Part shown: positions 1 through 11,500 of the stretch, one piece after another
Position numbering within the stretch: position 1 is the first letter of the stretch
Layout of the letters: the number at the start of each line of letters is the position of its first letter
Origin: Osmia lignaria lignaria
Lineage: Eukaryota > Arthropoda > Insecta > Hymenoptera > Megachilidae
NCBI RefSeq assembly: GCF_051020975.1
Contig: NC_135033.1
Span: 8,583,501 to 8,647,500 of the forward strand
Direction: 5' to 3'
DNA length: 64,000 bases
The notes under the pieces: generated by a model
Database searches by the model: none
The model's input: only the letters and a program-made list of their open reading frames with translations
Told to the model about the DNA's origin: nothing
Position numbers and translations under genes: made by a program

Positions 1-3000
1 AATCACGATATATCAAATCAGGAGGAGCAAGAGAAGCTCCAAGCTTCTTTGGCAGAGAAAGAGAAAGAAAAGGAAAGGGAAAAGGAGAAAGATGAAGCCG
101 AAAGCAAGATAAAGAAAGAAGAAAAGGAACGTGGTTCGTCAAAGGAGCGTAGAAGAGATCGAAGCAGAGATCGTGATAGGGACAGGTACTTGTCCGCGTT
201 CTAACGTAATCCTATACTTTCGTCTAATTTTACATATATTATTAATAGTTGTATGATCGTTTACAGAAGTAAGAGGAGTCGATCAAGAGATCGACACAGA
301 GACCGCGACAGATCGAGTCGTAAACGACGATCATCTTCAAGATCACCTAGCAAAAATTCATTGAAGGACAACGGTAAAGACATGACGGAAGTTAAAGTTG
401 AACGGGAGGATTCACCTCAACCTGAAAACGCTATACCGCTGATGCCCGTTAAGACGAAACCGTAAATATCGATATTTTATTTTAATTAACGTAAACTCAC
501 AAAAGGGTTATTCATTAAAATGTTTTAACAGGGAAGCCGCTGTTGCAATATCCCGATTGCAAGCCAAACTAATGAGCATTGCCGATGGAAAGAAGAAGAA
601 CAATCGTACTCCATCCCCCGAGTCACTTGACAAAGCGAAGAAATCTAGATCCAGATCAAAGTCGCCTGTAAGCCGTTCCAAAAAATCTAGATCCAAATCA
701 CCGAGCCGAGATTCAAAAACACGCCGTTCTCGATCGCCTGCGTCGAAATCGAGACGGTCTCGTTCCAAGTCAAGATCAAGAAGATCCAGGTCTAGATCCA
801 AGTCAAGGAGATCGAAATCCAGATCGCAGGATCGTTCTAAATCGAGACGTACGAAATCCAAGTCACCGAGATCCCATTCAAGATCTCGATCCCGATCGAA
901 AAAATCAAGATCCAAAAGCATCGACAGGAGCAAGGCCCGGAAATCGAGGTCAGATTCGAGCGATTCCAGGTCGTCCAAGTCTCGCTCGAAATCACCCGAT
1001 AAGAGAAAGGACGCTCCCGATTCAAATAGGAAACGAGATGCTAGTACAAGCAGCAGTTCCGAGTCAGAAGAAGACAAAGGAGCGAAAGACAAGAATGATT
1101 TCGAAATTAGAAAGAAGAAAGATGGAGTGCAGGCTAAAAGATCGTATAGAAAAACTAACAAGGATGATAGCGGTAGCGACAGTGATTCGAGCCGGGAAAG
1201 GAAATCTGTCCCCAAACGAAGAAGCCCCTCGCCGCGTAAAGACAGAGGTCGATCAAAAGATAGAGACAGATCGCGAGATAGATCACGGGATAGATCGCGA
1301 GATAGGTCACGCGATCGATCTCGAGATAGGAACAGGAGGTGTGTAAAACAATTTCTAGATTATAAATTGCGATAAATCAATGTTGCATTCAACTTGTTTG
1401 GTTCTTTGTTCAGGAGATCCATAGATAGAGAACGAGAAAGAAGACGGGAGCGGGAACGAGAAAGGGAAAGGGAAAGGCTGGATAGATATAGCGGTAGCCG
1501 CAGCATGCGGCCACCATCAGTGCGCAGAGCACCTAGTAGGCGAAGGTAAGATAAATTGCATGCATAAATCATACGCGGGTATTAATATCGATAACTTGTA
1601 ATTACTACAGAAGCCCTCCTCGCAGAAGTCCGGCAAGATATCGGCGCAGATCTCCTAGTCCCGGTGAGAGACGCAGAAGAAGATCCCTCGATCGAAGACG
1701 ACGATCGTCGGAGCGACGAGACAGGCGTCGATCTCCGGATCGTCGCGACAGCAGGCGTCGTTCACCAGATGGACGGGATCGATCCCTCAGGTACGATAGA
1801 TCTTCCTCTCGCGACAGATCGAGTAGGCGAGACCGTTCCAGAGACAGGGACAGAAGGGATAGAGATCGGAGATCTAGATCTAAAGATCGTAGATCGAGGT
1901 CTAAAGATCAACGGGCATCGGTGGATCGTTCGAGGGATGCGAAACGATCTCCCGATCGGTCGAGAGATCCGAAGGAGAAGATAAAGGAGAAGAAAGTGGA
2001 TGAAAAAGTTAAAAGAACAACCGATACAGGATCGCGAAAAGAATTACGAAATGGAAGGTCTAAGTCAAGTAGCTCGGAAAGTAGCGAAAGTAGTTCCTCT
2101 AGCAATGAGGATGAAGCGATCAGGTGAGTAAAGAAAATCATTATTATATTTTTTTTATATGTTGTTACAGACCTTACGATTGTTGGAGCGTAAAGCGAGC
2201 TATGTTTCATTTTTTGCTTAGCTTTAAACAATAATTGTTTACAGTCTCCAATAATGTATCTTGTTATTTGTGTAGAAAATCGCTCGAACGGAAATCGTCT
2301 CAGGAAAAACGTGAACGCGAAAGGGAACGGGAACACGTGGATGAGAAACGTAAAGAAAAAGAAAAACCTAAGGAAGAGCCCGTCAAACGACCCGAGAAGG
2401 AAGTGAAGAAGGTTGAACCTCCGACTATCAAGAAACCGGATCCAAGTGTTTCCCCTAAAAAGCTTCAACCTACCACACTTCCTGTAACTAGGCATAGAGT
2501 AAGTTTAATAATACCTACATGTAACTGTATCTTTCTGCTATTTCAAATGTTTCTACTTTACTCTTATCTCTAGTTTTCTAAGAGTCTGTCCAGAACGCCC
2601 TCGCCGTTTAAAAAGACTGAAGACATCATAGCTGCAGTTAAAGTTAAACAACCTTTGAAGTAAGTGTTGTTCGAATGCTTTTCGGCGTGTTGCTTACGAT
2701 ATTCTTAATTGGAATAATTATTTATTGCTTTCAGGGAGGATAATAAGGAAGAATCGCCGAAAGAAGAATCCAACTTCTCGTCGGGAGACAATTTCCCATT
2801 AAAGAAAGATGACAAGTCGATTAAATCAATCAAAACGACGTCGGAAGAAAAGAAGTCAGGTCAAAAATCGTCGGAACCAGTGATTTTGAAGAAACCAGTG
2901 GAAGTGATCAAAAAATCAAAAAGGGAGAAACGTGATGGTTCTTCGGATTCGAATGACAGTGAAAGCGAAGGTAAGAATTAATTTGAGGTTATGTTAACGC

Positions 3001-4056
3001 ATGATCTGAACGATGTTCGTGTTATTTTTAAATCTTAGGAAAGAAAAAATCGAGGAAAATAGACAAGTCCAGAAAATCCAGGAAGGCTTCTACGGATGAT
3101 GAAAAATCGGACAAAGGTGGCTCCAGCTCGGATTCCGAAGACGAGAGGAAGCATGTAGAAAAAAGTAAAAAGATCAGAGACTCGAACCGAGGAGGTGAAG
3201 TTTATTAATTATTCAGATTTGATAAAATTTCAGTTAACTACAATCTCAAGATTTTATCCACTTTTACAGATTCGTTGGACGAACGTTCCAAGGATAGGAA
3301 GGATAACAGGAAGAGAGACACCAGTGAAAATGAATCTCGTAAACGACCGAAAAAAGACTTAGAAGAAGAAACTAAGAAATCTAAGAGATCTAGAAAAGAT
3401 TCTTCTTCGGGAGATGAAGACCCAAAAACAAAAAGAAACAAAGCTGAAGATGATCGATCTAGGTTAAGGAAGTCTAAAAAAGATTCAAGCTCAGATGACG
3501 AACCGAAAAAGACAAGAAAACGAAAAGATAGTTCTTCGGAGGATGAAAAATCTAGAACGAGGAAATCTAGGAAAGATTCAACGAGCGAAGATGAAGCAAA
3601 AATAAGAGTGAAGAAGTCGAAACGAGACTCGAGTACGGAAGACGAAGAGATAGGAGAAAAGGATGCAAAGAAGAAGAGGAAAGTAGATGACAGTTCAGAT
3701 GAAGAGAAAGTGAAGAAAAAACGTAAAAAGAAGACTAAAACTAGTACGAGTGAATCAGAGGTAATTTTCCGTTTCGGCGGTAACTGATGAAAGGGAAATA
3801 CGATGACATAAATTATTTCTTAATCATAATTTGTGTTCTTTAGGAAAGCGAAGTAGAAGAAAAGAAGAAGAAAAAAGATAAGAAGCACAAGAAACACAAA
3901 AAACATAAGAAGCATAGGAAGCACAAAAAGAAGAAGGTTGCTGACTCTGACGAATCTGATGTGAGTGAAGGTAACACTGAAGAACTGGAAAAAAAGCTTC
4001 GTGAGAAAGCATTGAAATCGATGAAAAAAGGACACAGTATAGAAAGAAGTGACTGA
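1..4056 (+). CDS. Srrm1: Serine/arginine repetitive matrix protein 1, 3' portion (11 coding exons, N-terminus outside window)
   Basis: Spliced CDS in exons 1-185, 267-461, 532-1338, 1414-1545, 1611-2123, 2276-2498, 2574-2659, 2735-2970, 3039-3194, 3270-3760 and 3844-4056. All borders are GT-AG and phases agree, giving 1078 residues and then TGA. The order is a Lys/Glu-rich coiled stretch, long RS and RD/RE dipeptide arrays (exons 1-5), a Ser/Glu tract, six acidic RKDSS-SDDE-like repeats (3270-3760), a KKHKKHKKH tract, and a C-terminus containing EKKLREKALKSMKK. That tail and the Lys/His tract match my memory of the end of vertebrate SRRM1 (LEKHLREKALRSMRK), which is the main reason for the name. 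In the known family, SRRM1/SRm160 is a nuclear coactivator that bridges exonic enhancer-bound SR proteins and snRNPs and joins the exon junction complex; the N-terminal PWI domain that binds nucleic acid is upstream of this window. The RS arrays are presumably SR-kinase substrates (inference). The left end starts inside an exon. Confidence 0.88.
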
Positions 4057-4541
4057 GACTTTGTGTGATCTATTAACAAGGGTGTGTAATATGTGTGTAT
4101 TTCTGTATTACGATGCACTTGCTTTAATTGTATTCACGGATGTTTCTGTTTATTATATCTACAGTAGGATTTTACCGTATCATATTTTCTTGAGTAAAAG
4201 AAGTCTGGTATTAAATGAATTCGTCCTCGAGCGATAAAACCCTAATTTTTATAAATCTTAAACGTAAGTTTAAGATTACAGAGTTAAATACAATAGTTAT
4301 TTCCTTGACTTAGTAAACAAAACTAGCGTATGTTATACCCGTAGTAACAGTAATTTCTTGTGCCACTTTAATGTACGATTTTTACATTTTTCAAAGTATC
4401 GGCACAACCGAACAAAGATATATCCTTTTTAGTTAATAAGTTCATGATTTAATGTTTATTTGATAGGACAATAAGTTTAATTTGTAAATCTAATTTGTAT
4501 AAAAATAATTTTTCATCAAATTATCTATATTAAGGTAACAG

Positions 4542-4547
4542 AATAAA
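4542..4547 (+). terminator. Candidate polyadenylation signal of Srrm1
   Basis: AATAAA on the sense strand 486 nt after the Srrm1 stop, in AT-rich DNA and before the convergent gene. The position is plausible, but an AATAAA in AT-rich DNA is common by chance. Confidence 0.45.
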
Positions 4548-4659
4548 TTGCGTTTTGATGAAAAATATTACGTACCTTGTACGGACTTAACACGCCCTCT
4601 TGTTGCGATATTTATACACATAAATTGTATAACAAAAATTAATCTAAAATAACTCTAAA

Positions 4660-4665
4660 TTTATT
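4660..4665 (-). terminator. Candidate polyadenylation signal of POLR3D
   Basis: AATAAA on the minus strand, about 170 nt downstream of the POLR3D stop at 4833. It is the canonical hexamer I noticed nearest that stop on this strand. Confidence 0.45.
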
Positions 4666-4832
4666 TAGACTTCTGAGTTACTATTGAACTTGTACGTGAT
4701 GCAAGTTCTACGCATATCGAATTATTTAAAATACGTGATTTACAACAGGGAAAAATAACCGTTCATATTGTACAATAGATTAATCATCATACATCATTAA
4801 TTCAACAAAATTTATAAATAGTATAAATATAT

Positions 4833-6407
4833 CTACAATTTGGCCAGCATAGATTCCCAATCCGGTGAACATATGAGTGTACTACTGACTGGTCCGAGAT
4901 TAATTAGGTCACCACTCAATTTTTCGTTGTCTACTTTCGCCGCGATGAGATCCTGCAATATAAATTATTATTATTATAACATTCAATACTTACGCTAGTT
5001 TTGCATTACGTACTTGTCGAAAACTCAGATGCGATCCAACCTCTACAATCAAGTTATTTTCACCCAACAATAAGCGCGTTTTACCAGATTTCAAAATTTG
5101 TAACTTGCCCAGAATACCAGGCTTTAAACTATTCAGAGTACACATTTCCGTTTCGGATTTATTTTCGTTTTCTTTTTCAAAATTCGAGGTATTTGAACGA
5201 TTTGGTCTCGTATCATCCGCACTGCTCATCAAACCCGGTAAGCAATCTGGAAACTGTGCTCGATTTGTTACATTAACATATCATAGAGATAAATACAAGT
5301 TTTCAGATTAATATATTCCTACCTGCATCAAAATGTAAGAATTTGTTTTGTTTTCAATGATTTGGGGAATGCTCTGTGAAAATTTATCTTTTACTTCTGT
5401 GTCAGATTTACATATCTTTACTTTGGGTTCCTTTTTTGGTGGTAGTACTAAAAGTAATTCTTAATTGTTACAACATTTTGTTGAAAGAAAAAACATACTT
5501 ACCTTCTCCATTTTCTAAAAGGATTGGCTTCCTATCTATCTCTTCTTCTTCTTTTTCAACTTTTACCTTAACTTCTTCTTTATACAATTTTGCTATAACA
5601 AACATGAAATGATTGTGATTAGGCTACACAAATCATTGACATTTTGCAACTGAATTACCTTCTTTAACCATTGGCAATATAACAGGACTATTCTCAAGAT
5701 TTAAGGGTTCTCCATCATCTATAAAATCATCCCTTAACAATAATTTCAACTTTTCTTCTTCATCAGCTTTATCAATCTTGCGATTTAGATCTAATTTTGG
5801 TTTCTCTAAACTCATCTGAGAACTTTTGCCAGTATCTCTAGAACCACCACCACCACCACCACCACTACTGTGGCGTTTTGTTGCTTCATTTGTTATTCCA
5901 GTAGACCAAACACCACTAGACTGAAACAATACATGTACAGAATGCAATCTAATAAAATATCTTCTTCAATATACCTGAATTAGATTGCTGGATGTTTTAC
6001 CACGGCCTCTATCAGATCTACTACCCCTGCCACGTCCTCTATTATGATCCCTATTTCTAACTGATCTAGCATGATCATTTTGTGTTGCATCTCTAAAACA
6101 TAATTGTTGTATCAATCCAGACTTAATGATTAATATTTGGTATTAAGTGAACTTACTCTTTCTTTTTTATTCTCTGAGCATTTAAGTTTGGTGTATATAT
6201 TTTCTTGGGTTTCTCAGTCTTAATGTTACCCCCTAACGTTAAATCTCTTGGTAAACGAAAAGAAGTTAATCTGGTTGTACTAGTTGATAGACCAGGTTCT
6301 GTTTTAATATTTTTTAAGGTTACAGGCATTGATGTTCCAGGTTCAACTTTTATTTGAACGTTTGATGGAAGTGCAGTGTTTGAATTGCCAGATTTATCAG
6401 ATGCCAT
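4833..6407 (-). CDS. Polr3d: DNA-directed RNA polymerase III subunit RPC4 (complete, 7 exons)
   Basis: Minus-strand exons, 5' to 3': 6407-6157, 6092-5975, 5920-5659, 5592-5503, 5447-5323, 5253-5014 and 4952-4833. Total is 1206 nt, 401 residues plus TAG, close to the ~400 residues of human RPC4. An N-terminal SUMO-site-like VKVEP/IKTEP region (1-80) is followed by an Arg/Gly box (about 95-115), a seven-Gly run (about 143-149), a charged acidic/basic middle, and a conserved C-terminal barrel (about 260-401). Diagnostic blocks are MQFPDCLPG, GKLQILKSGKTRLLLG and LICSPDWESML. The FPDCLPG block fixes the acceptor at 5253 rather than the nearer AG, and SFRQ-DLIAA fixes the donor at 5013. In the known family, RPC4 (yeast C53) pairs with RPC5 (C37) as a TFIIF-like heterodimer of Pol III, acting in promoter opening, termination and reinitiation in the nucleus. 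The start is the only ATG of the first exon ORF. The gene is convergent with Srrm1 and divergent from the next gene. Confidence 0.93.
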
Positions 6408-8464
6408 CGTTAATTACTTTTTAAATGCTAAATGTCACAAACTTATTCTTTTCATAATGTAGAATTGTGTAACATCAGCGAACGGGCACTTGCGATCCCA
6501 ATCACTTTGTGCCTCAACACCATCTGCTTTATCATAGTACAAAAATGTTCAAAAATCGATCGACTTCCGCTGTTTTTCAATAGGTAGCGATAGTGTTCCC
6601 CGATCGATAAGTTGTTGAGTAGTTTGCGGCATTTTTGTATAGATAGCGGTGGGATCGAATTTAAAAAATTTTTAATTTATTGCGGTCTTTTTAAAATATA
6701 AGTATGTCAAATAATGATTTTAATAATTTGCAGGTTTTATACTGATTTTGACTGATTTCTAAAAAATAGAACCAAAAGTCAAAATTATCTCTGTCGAAAT
6801 TGTCGGCAAAGACATTTGAAAGTAAATGCAGTTTCTGAATGTCCTAGTGACCTGGCAGGACGCTCCAAACAAAGCGATAATGCGAACAGTAACCTCCTGG
6901 AGGCAAAGGAGATTTTAGCATGTTTTCAGGATGGCTAGTAGTAGTGACATGGGCAGGAGAACAGACTCGGTGTGATGAGGTCATCGTATGGTTTTTTAGC
7001 CGCGCCGGCAGTCGCGACGCGGAGCGCCCGAACGCCGGCTGCTACGTATAATCCTGCGGCGGGGACATGTCTGCCATGTGCCTGTCCGCGACGTATCGTT
7101 TCTCCAATCGCGAGTGCAACGTGTCCTCCTTCTTTCTCGGTGTCACGAAACCATCGCTCGATCGCGAACACGTTCACCTTCCTTTTTAATTCGTACGGAT
7201 TCGATCTACCGGTTTCCACGACCGATCACGTTTTTCAGTGAGTTTCGAATCCCCCGACCAAGCTCGTGGTACAAGTGTTTGATTTCGAATCAACGTAATT
7301 TCTACCGGTTAGACAGATGACCGATTTAAAAGCCGACCGGTCAACTACGCTCTTAAACCTGTTTCTCTCCCCCTTGGACACGGAACACGTCGACTTTTCG
7401 AGTAGCCTACCTTCGTGGTACCTGTTCGTGGTATCTTTCGGGCCAAGTCCTTTCTAACGTTCGAGCGGATGAAAATTTATCCGCAAGAACGGTATTCACG
7501 CAACGATCGAGACACGAATGCAATTTATCTGCACTGATTTGAAATTCGAAGTTGTTTATTTAGGAGAGATTTCATTGCTAGTAGATTCGACGGATCGATT
7601 GCTTTTTTTTACGTCCTTCGTAAATATTCAAAAGTTTTCTGCACGCCGCGAAAAAGTGGCGGTGGGGTGGGGGGCTATGCTCTGAAGGATACCACGTGTT
7701 TCAGAGTAAAATCAGTCGGCGCATGCGCGAACCACGGTGCCCGTCGAGTCGACGAGTTTCAAATCTCTTATCGCAGACCGCGAAGCGTGCTTCTTCACGA
7801 CGTGGTGCGCGTTTGATCCGTAGTACGGTGAACGTTAGTTCTCGAGTATCGTCAACGAGATGCCACCAGATACACAGGGAGTATCGGATTCGAGCTCGCT
7901 CTCGGGAATCGATAATCAGTTTCTAAACGAACCTTGAGATCGTTCGAGGATCGAAACCTAACCTTGGCATACTCGGCATCCTTCGTCGTTATCGTTTCGT
8001 TATTCGCGTGACTCGTACGTTTCGTGGTGCTACGATCGTTTCGATGCAACCGTGGATTGCACATCGAGATTGTAAATAATCAGTTGTTTGTTAAATCAGC
8101 AAAGCATGTTTTGATCAGCAGTTGATCGCTTCGTTTCTCGTCGTCCTTTGCCGGTTGGAGCGCGACACGAAAACATTCGATCGAACACCCGATCAACACC
8201 GAACGCTCCAAAAGGCACGCGAACGTCGTTCAGTTATCGTGTGCGTTCGTAAGTAAACGATGATGCGTCGAGGAGGCTCCTAGGCTCCTCCAAGTTTAAA
8301 CTTTTCATGTGCTGTCACGTTCGCGCGTGTCGTGTCGCGTTGCAATTCTACCGAGAGTTCGAATACGAAATTATTGTTGTGTGCTATCCAACAACGAGGA
8401 CTATTGGAGATCGAAAGTGCAAAGGAGCAAGTTGATCCGAAAAAGTGACAACTTCATCAACAAA
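6408..8464. other. Divergent intergenic region and 5' UTR of the long LIM gene
   Basis: 2.06 kb between the ATG of POLR3D (-) and the first identified ATG of the PET-LIM gene (+). It must hold at least the POLR3D promoter. The part from about 7000 on is CpG-rich. A TCAGTT initiator-like site lies at 8230-8235, and a good donor-like GTAAGT at 8249 leaves open whether the 5' UTR is spliced. Open frames such as 6935-7241 show no recognisable protein and overlap on both strands, so I treat them as chance. Confidence 0.5.
8260..8283 (+). promoter_or_regulatory. Candidate upstream ORF (8 codons with stop) before the 8465 start
   Basis: ATGATG followed by five sense codons and TAG, about 180 nt before the ATG at 8465. 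A second upstream ORF runs 8307-8435 (42 codons plus TGA). If transcription starts near 8232 and the leader is unspliced, both would lie in the 5' UTR and could lower translation of this isoform. The transcript structure is unknown. Confidence 0.3.
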
Positions 8465-8509
8465 ATGAACGGCGTGCAGCGGATGCCAGTTGATGCCTTC
8501 GACGCCAGG
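8465..8509 (+). CDS. Lmpt: Lmpt alternative first exon A (15 codons)
   Basis: Reads MNGVQRMPVDAFDAR and then the donor GTGAGT at 8510, phase 0. CAAAATG is a strong insect start context, and the same frame has no upstream ATG back to a stop before 8309. The next shared exon (29814) starts in phase 0, so the join reads DAR-GVLITDVEEG. It gives the shortest PET-LIM isoform. The intron to the next shared exon is 21.3 kb. Confidence 0.7.
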
Positions 8510-11500
8510 GTGAGTTATTGAAATTCACAAACATTTAGTGCATGCTAGATATAATTCTTTTATTTCAAATCGTACTTGGATTTCATCGAACAATGTAAAA
8601 CATTGTCACATGGCGTGAACATAGCTGTAGAAACATTGATATCTAACGATATTCATTGTAAACAAAATACGCTATGATTCCTGACGTGATCGTAGATCGC
8701 ACGATAATCTACCGGCAGAAAAATGATTGCCTGCGACAATCTGCACGAAATGCGTCTCGATTTACGAGGTTATCGTCGGTCGATGAAGTAAACCGAAGCA
8801 ATGAAGGTTATTTAAAAAGCATCATTCGACGCGTGTACACGTAATCGGGTCGACCTTGGCCCGCGTAACACAGTACATACAACGCCCTTGAACGGGGTCG
8901 TTACTTCTCGTTGAAGCAAACGATTGTATAGTTTCTATAGTTGTCTGGACACTGTCGTTAGTTATGCCTAACCGTGGCCTCGATAGGCATCTTTTCCATG
9001 TTGAATATATTTTCTCCTCTTTCCACAATCTGACCAGTCATCGAGCAATTTTTCCTTCTCTTTTTTACACACTTTTTGCCGACGATCGGTTGTACATTAA
9101 TCATTCTACGAATTTTCAAATTTAATTTTACCTTTTAATTTTACATCGAAGTCACCACTCACCTCAATAACAGTCTACGTGTTATCAAAGATAAGTTACG
9201 AACCGAGTATTGTCTAAAGCAGGATATAGAATTCTCTTTGATAGGGTCAGTAGTATCCAGGAGTTAATTTCCGTGGCATAGATTTTCATTTCACTCATCT
9301 TATGGAACCCGGTGGTTCCCAACCCCTCGGTTCCAATCCCAAAGGGGTTGCAGAGGAAACACCAGGAATCGTTACTCATTAATGAAAGTTTATGGGTTTA
9401 TAGAGCGCTCTAAGACGAAAATAACGGTATACGCATATTTATGTAAATGCTTGGAAATGGATAGAATCACGTGGTATCCGAGTTTAAAGATTCGCGACAG
9501 GGATCAATCAAAAGAGTTTCTTGGAAATTTGTCATCCTTGAGTTGCCAGGCCCATTCGACGAAACGGAATGTCTTCGGGACTGGTTACCAGGAGGACATC
9601 GATCGCGCCTAGATTTATACTGTTCAGCCACGCGTGTCCATTCTGCTCGCGAAGTCTTGGGTTCCGTGTCGCGTTTAGTTTTCACGGTGCACTATTTGTT
9701 TTTTTTTTTTTAACAATTCTCAACATTGTTCCGTTGAAAATCTTACATTCTAATTACACTCTTGATTTTACATTATACCTAATTAATTATATATTCTACG
9801 TTGACTCGGAATGAAATCGCGATGCGGTGACTGGTTCTAATTCTTCAAACTAAACCATCCAACACGATTTACTAAAATTCAGCATTTCCTCCCATTGATT
9901 CTTTTCTTAGAAAGTTCCTTAATTGTCGGTGATGGTAACACTCTGTATCCATCATTGCTTGATACAAACGCGTTCATAGTACTTAAAAGGTTAACGGTTA
10001 GATTAATCAGCTTTCTCCGAGCAAAAGCAAAAAACCACGAGGACTGTTCGCGTTTAATTGAACGTCAGTGGCGATCATTTGCATCGAAGGAGAAAAAGAG
10101 GAGAGAGAGCCGGAGACGACAACGACGACGACGACGACGTCGACGACGTGGACAGGGGAAACTCGTATAACACCGGTGTATCTGGCCGCAAATGCGAGCC
10201 GGCTTCACCCACTTTCATCTCTTTCAAGGTGGTCACCGAGAGAGCATTACCATTCGGTAAGGGCCAGGTTCGTGTGCGTACGTACGTGTGCGTCGAACAT
10301 AACGTGCAATTAGGTGTCTTAACACCGAGGCTGGTGCAGCAGGTAACGCGATACCTGTACCCGGCCTATGGCAACGCGACTCCATCGAGCCAGAGGTTGG
10401 ACCGGAGCTGAGTCGACACGCTAGTGTCGATTTCAACCCTCCAGGCTCAGACTATCCCCTCGTCTCTTGGAAAAACTTTCCTTCCACCACTTGCATTTTC
10501 ATCTTTCCTCTACCTTAGAAAATTATCTAAGTTTTGCGTTGATCAGAAACCGATCCCTCGAAAGGAAAATTAAAAAAAAATTCTAGATTTTCAATTGATC
10601 TTTTCAAGAGAAATCGAAAGGGTTAAACGTGTTGAGAAGATGTAGTCATTTGTCTGTTCGCTAGCAGAACTCTCCGAAATGCTGTTTACGCAGGCCGGTC
10701 GCATGATAACGTTACCCCTAGAGAGGAAGTTGGTGTAACCGATATAAATAGCGTTGACGAACCTCGTGCAATCTCGTAACGCGATCGCCCCGCGATTTCT
10801 CGCGCTTTTTGCCGGTCGAATAAGAAGCGCCTTTCGAGACGCTTAATCGATCCGTTCGTGAACAAAAGATTTTAATCGTGTTGCAACGAACACTTTATAT
10901 CGTAATCGTTCCCGGCGATAGCGATCGATGAGAAAATAAAAAGAGAATCATGCGATTCGATTGACTCACTCGTCAAATCTTTGATGACGACGACGACGAC
11001 GACGTGTCTCGAGGATCTTTCTAAAAGTTAAAACCAATATTTTGTCACGATCGAGACGGCGCAGTTATTAATGTCGGAAATCATGACGCAAGTTTGCTTT
11101 TTGACGGACTTTGAACACACCTTTCGTCCGGGTTTCTGAAGAGGAACTTGCGTTGCAGGAAACGCGGGTAACGTCGCGATTTAATTGAAAATGTGTTAGT
11201 TTTACGTAATGATTCGCGAGTTTCTTCGACAAAAGACGTTTCGCTCGATGCTCGTGGTACTGTAATTATGTTGCTAATTAAATTGGCACGCCAAAGGATC
11301 TCGTTTCGATATTTTGCTTAGACGGTGCCGCGATGGTTAGCGCAAGGTCTCGCGTTATTAAGATGCGATAAACCAGTCGCGCGTACCGTGGCCACCATCT
11401 CGAAGGCTGCTCTATCTTCGTGTCCGAGTGAAAGCAACCATTCGCTTCGACACTGTTTTTCTTTTTCCCCCTTTTCCTATCCGCTCGGATTTTTTATTTT

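Larger units (their letters stand above)
4057..4832. other. Convergent intergenic region / shared 3' UTR space
   Basis: AT-rich 776 bp between the stop codons of Srrm1 (+) and POLR3D (-). It should hold the two 3' UTRs. AATAAA hexamers occur on the + strand at 4542-4547 and on the - strand at 4660-4665 (read as TTTATT). If both are used, the transcripts do not overlap, or overlap by little. I see no other gene here. Confidence 0.6.

Noticed and set aside
508..1215. 235-codon minus-strand ORF full of Asp/Leu
   Set aside because: It is the exact antisense of the RS-dipeptide exon of Srrm1; RS codons read backwards give Asp/Leu runs.
5014..5253. Other splice sites in the sixth exon of POLR3D (AG nearer the exon; GTAAGT after KLA)
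   Set aside because: The nearer AG breaks the phase and loses FPDCLPG, and the later donor adds NAKLA and shifts the final exon out of frame. The chosen sites restore blocks known from RPC4.
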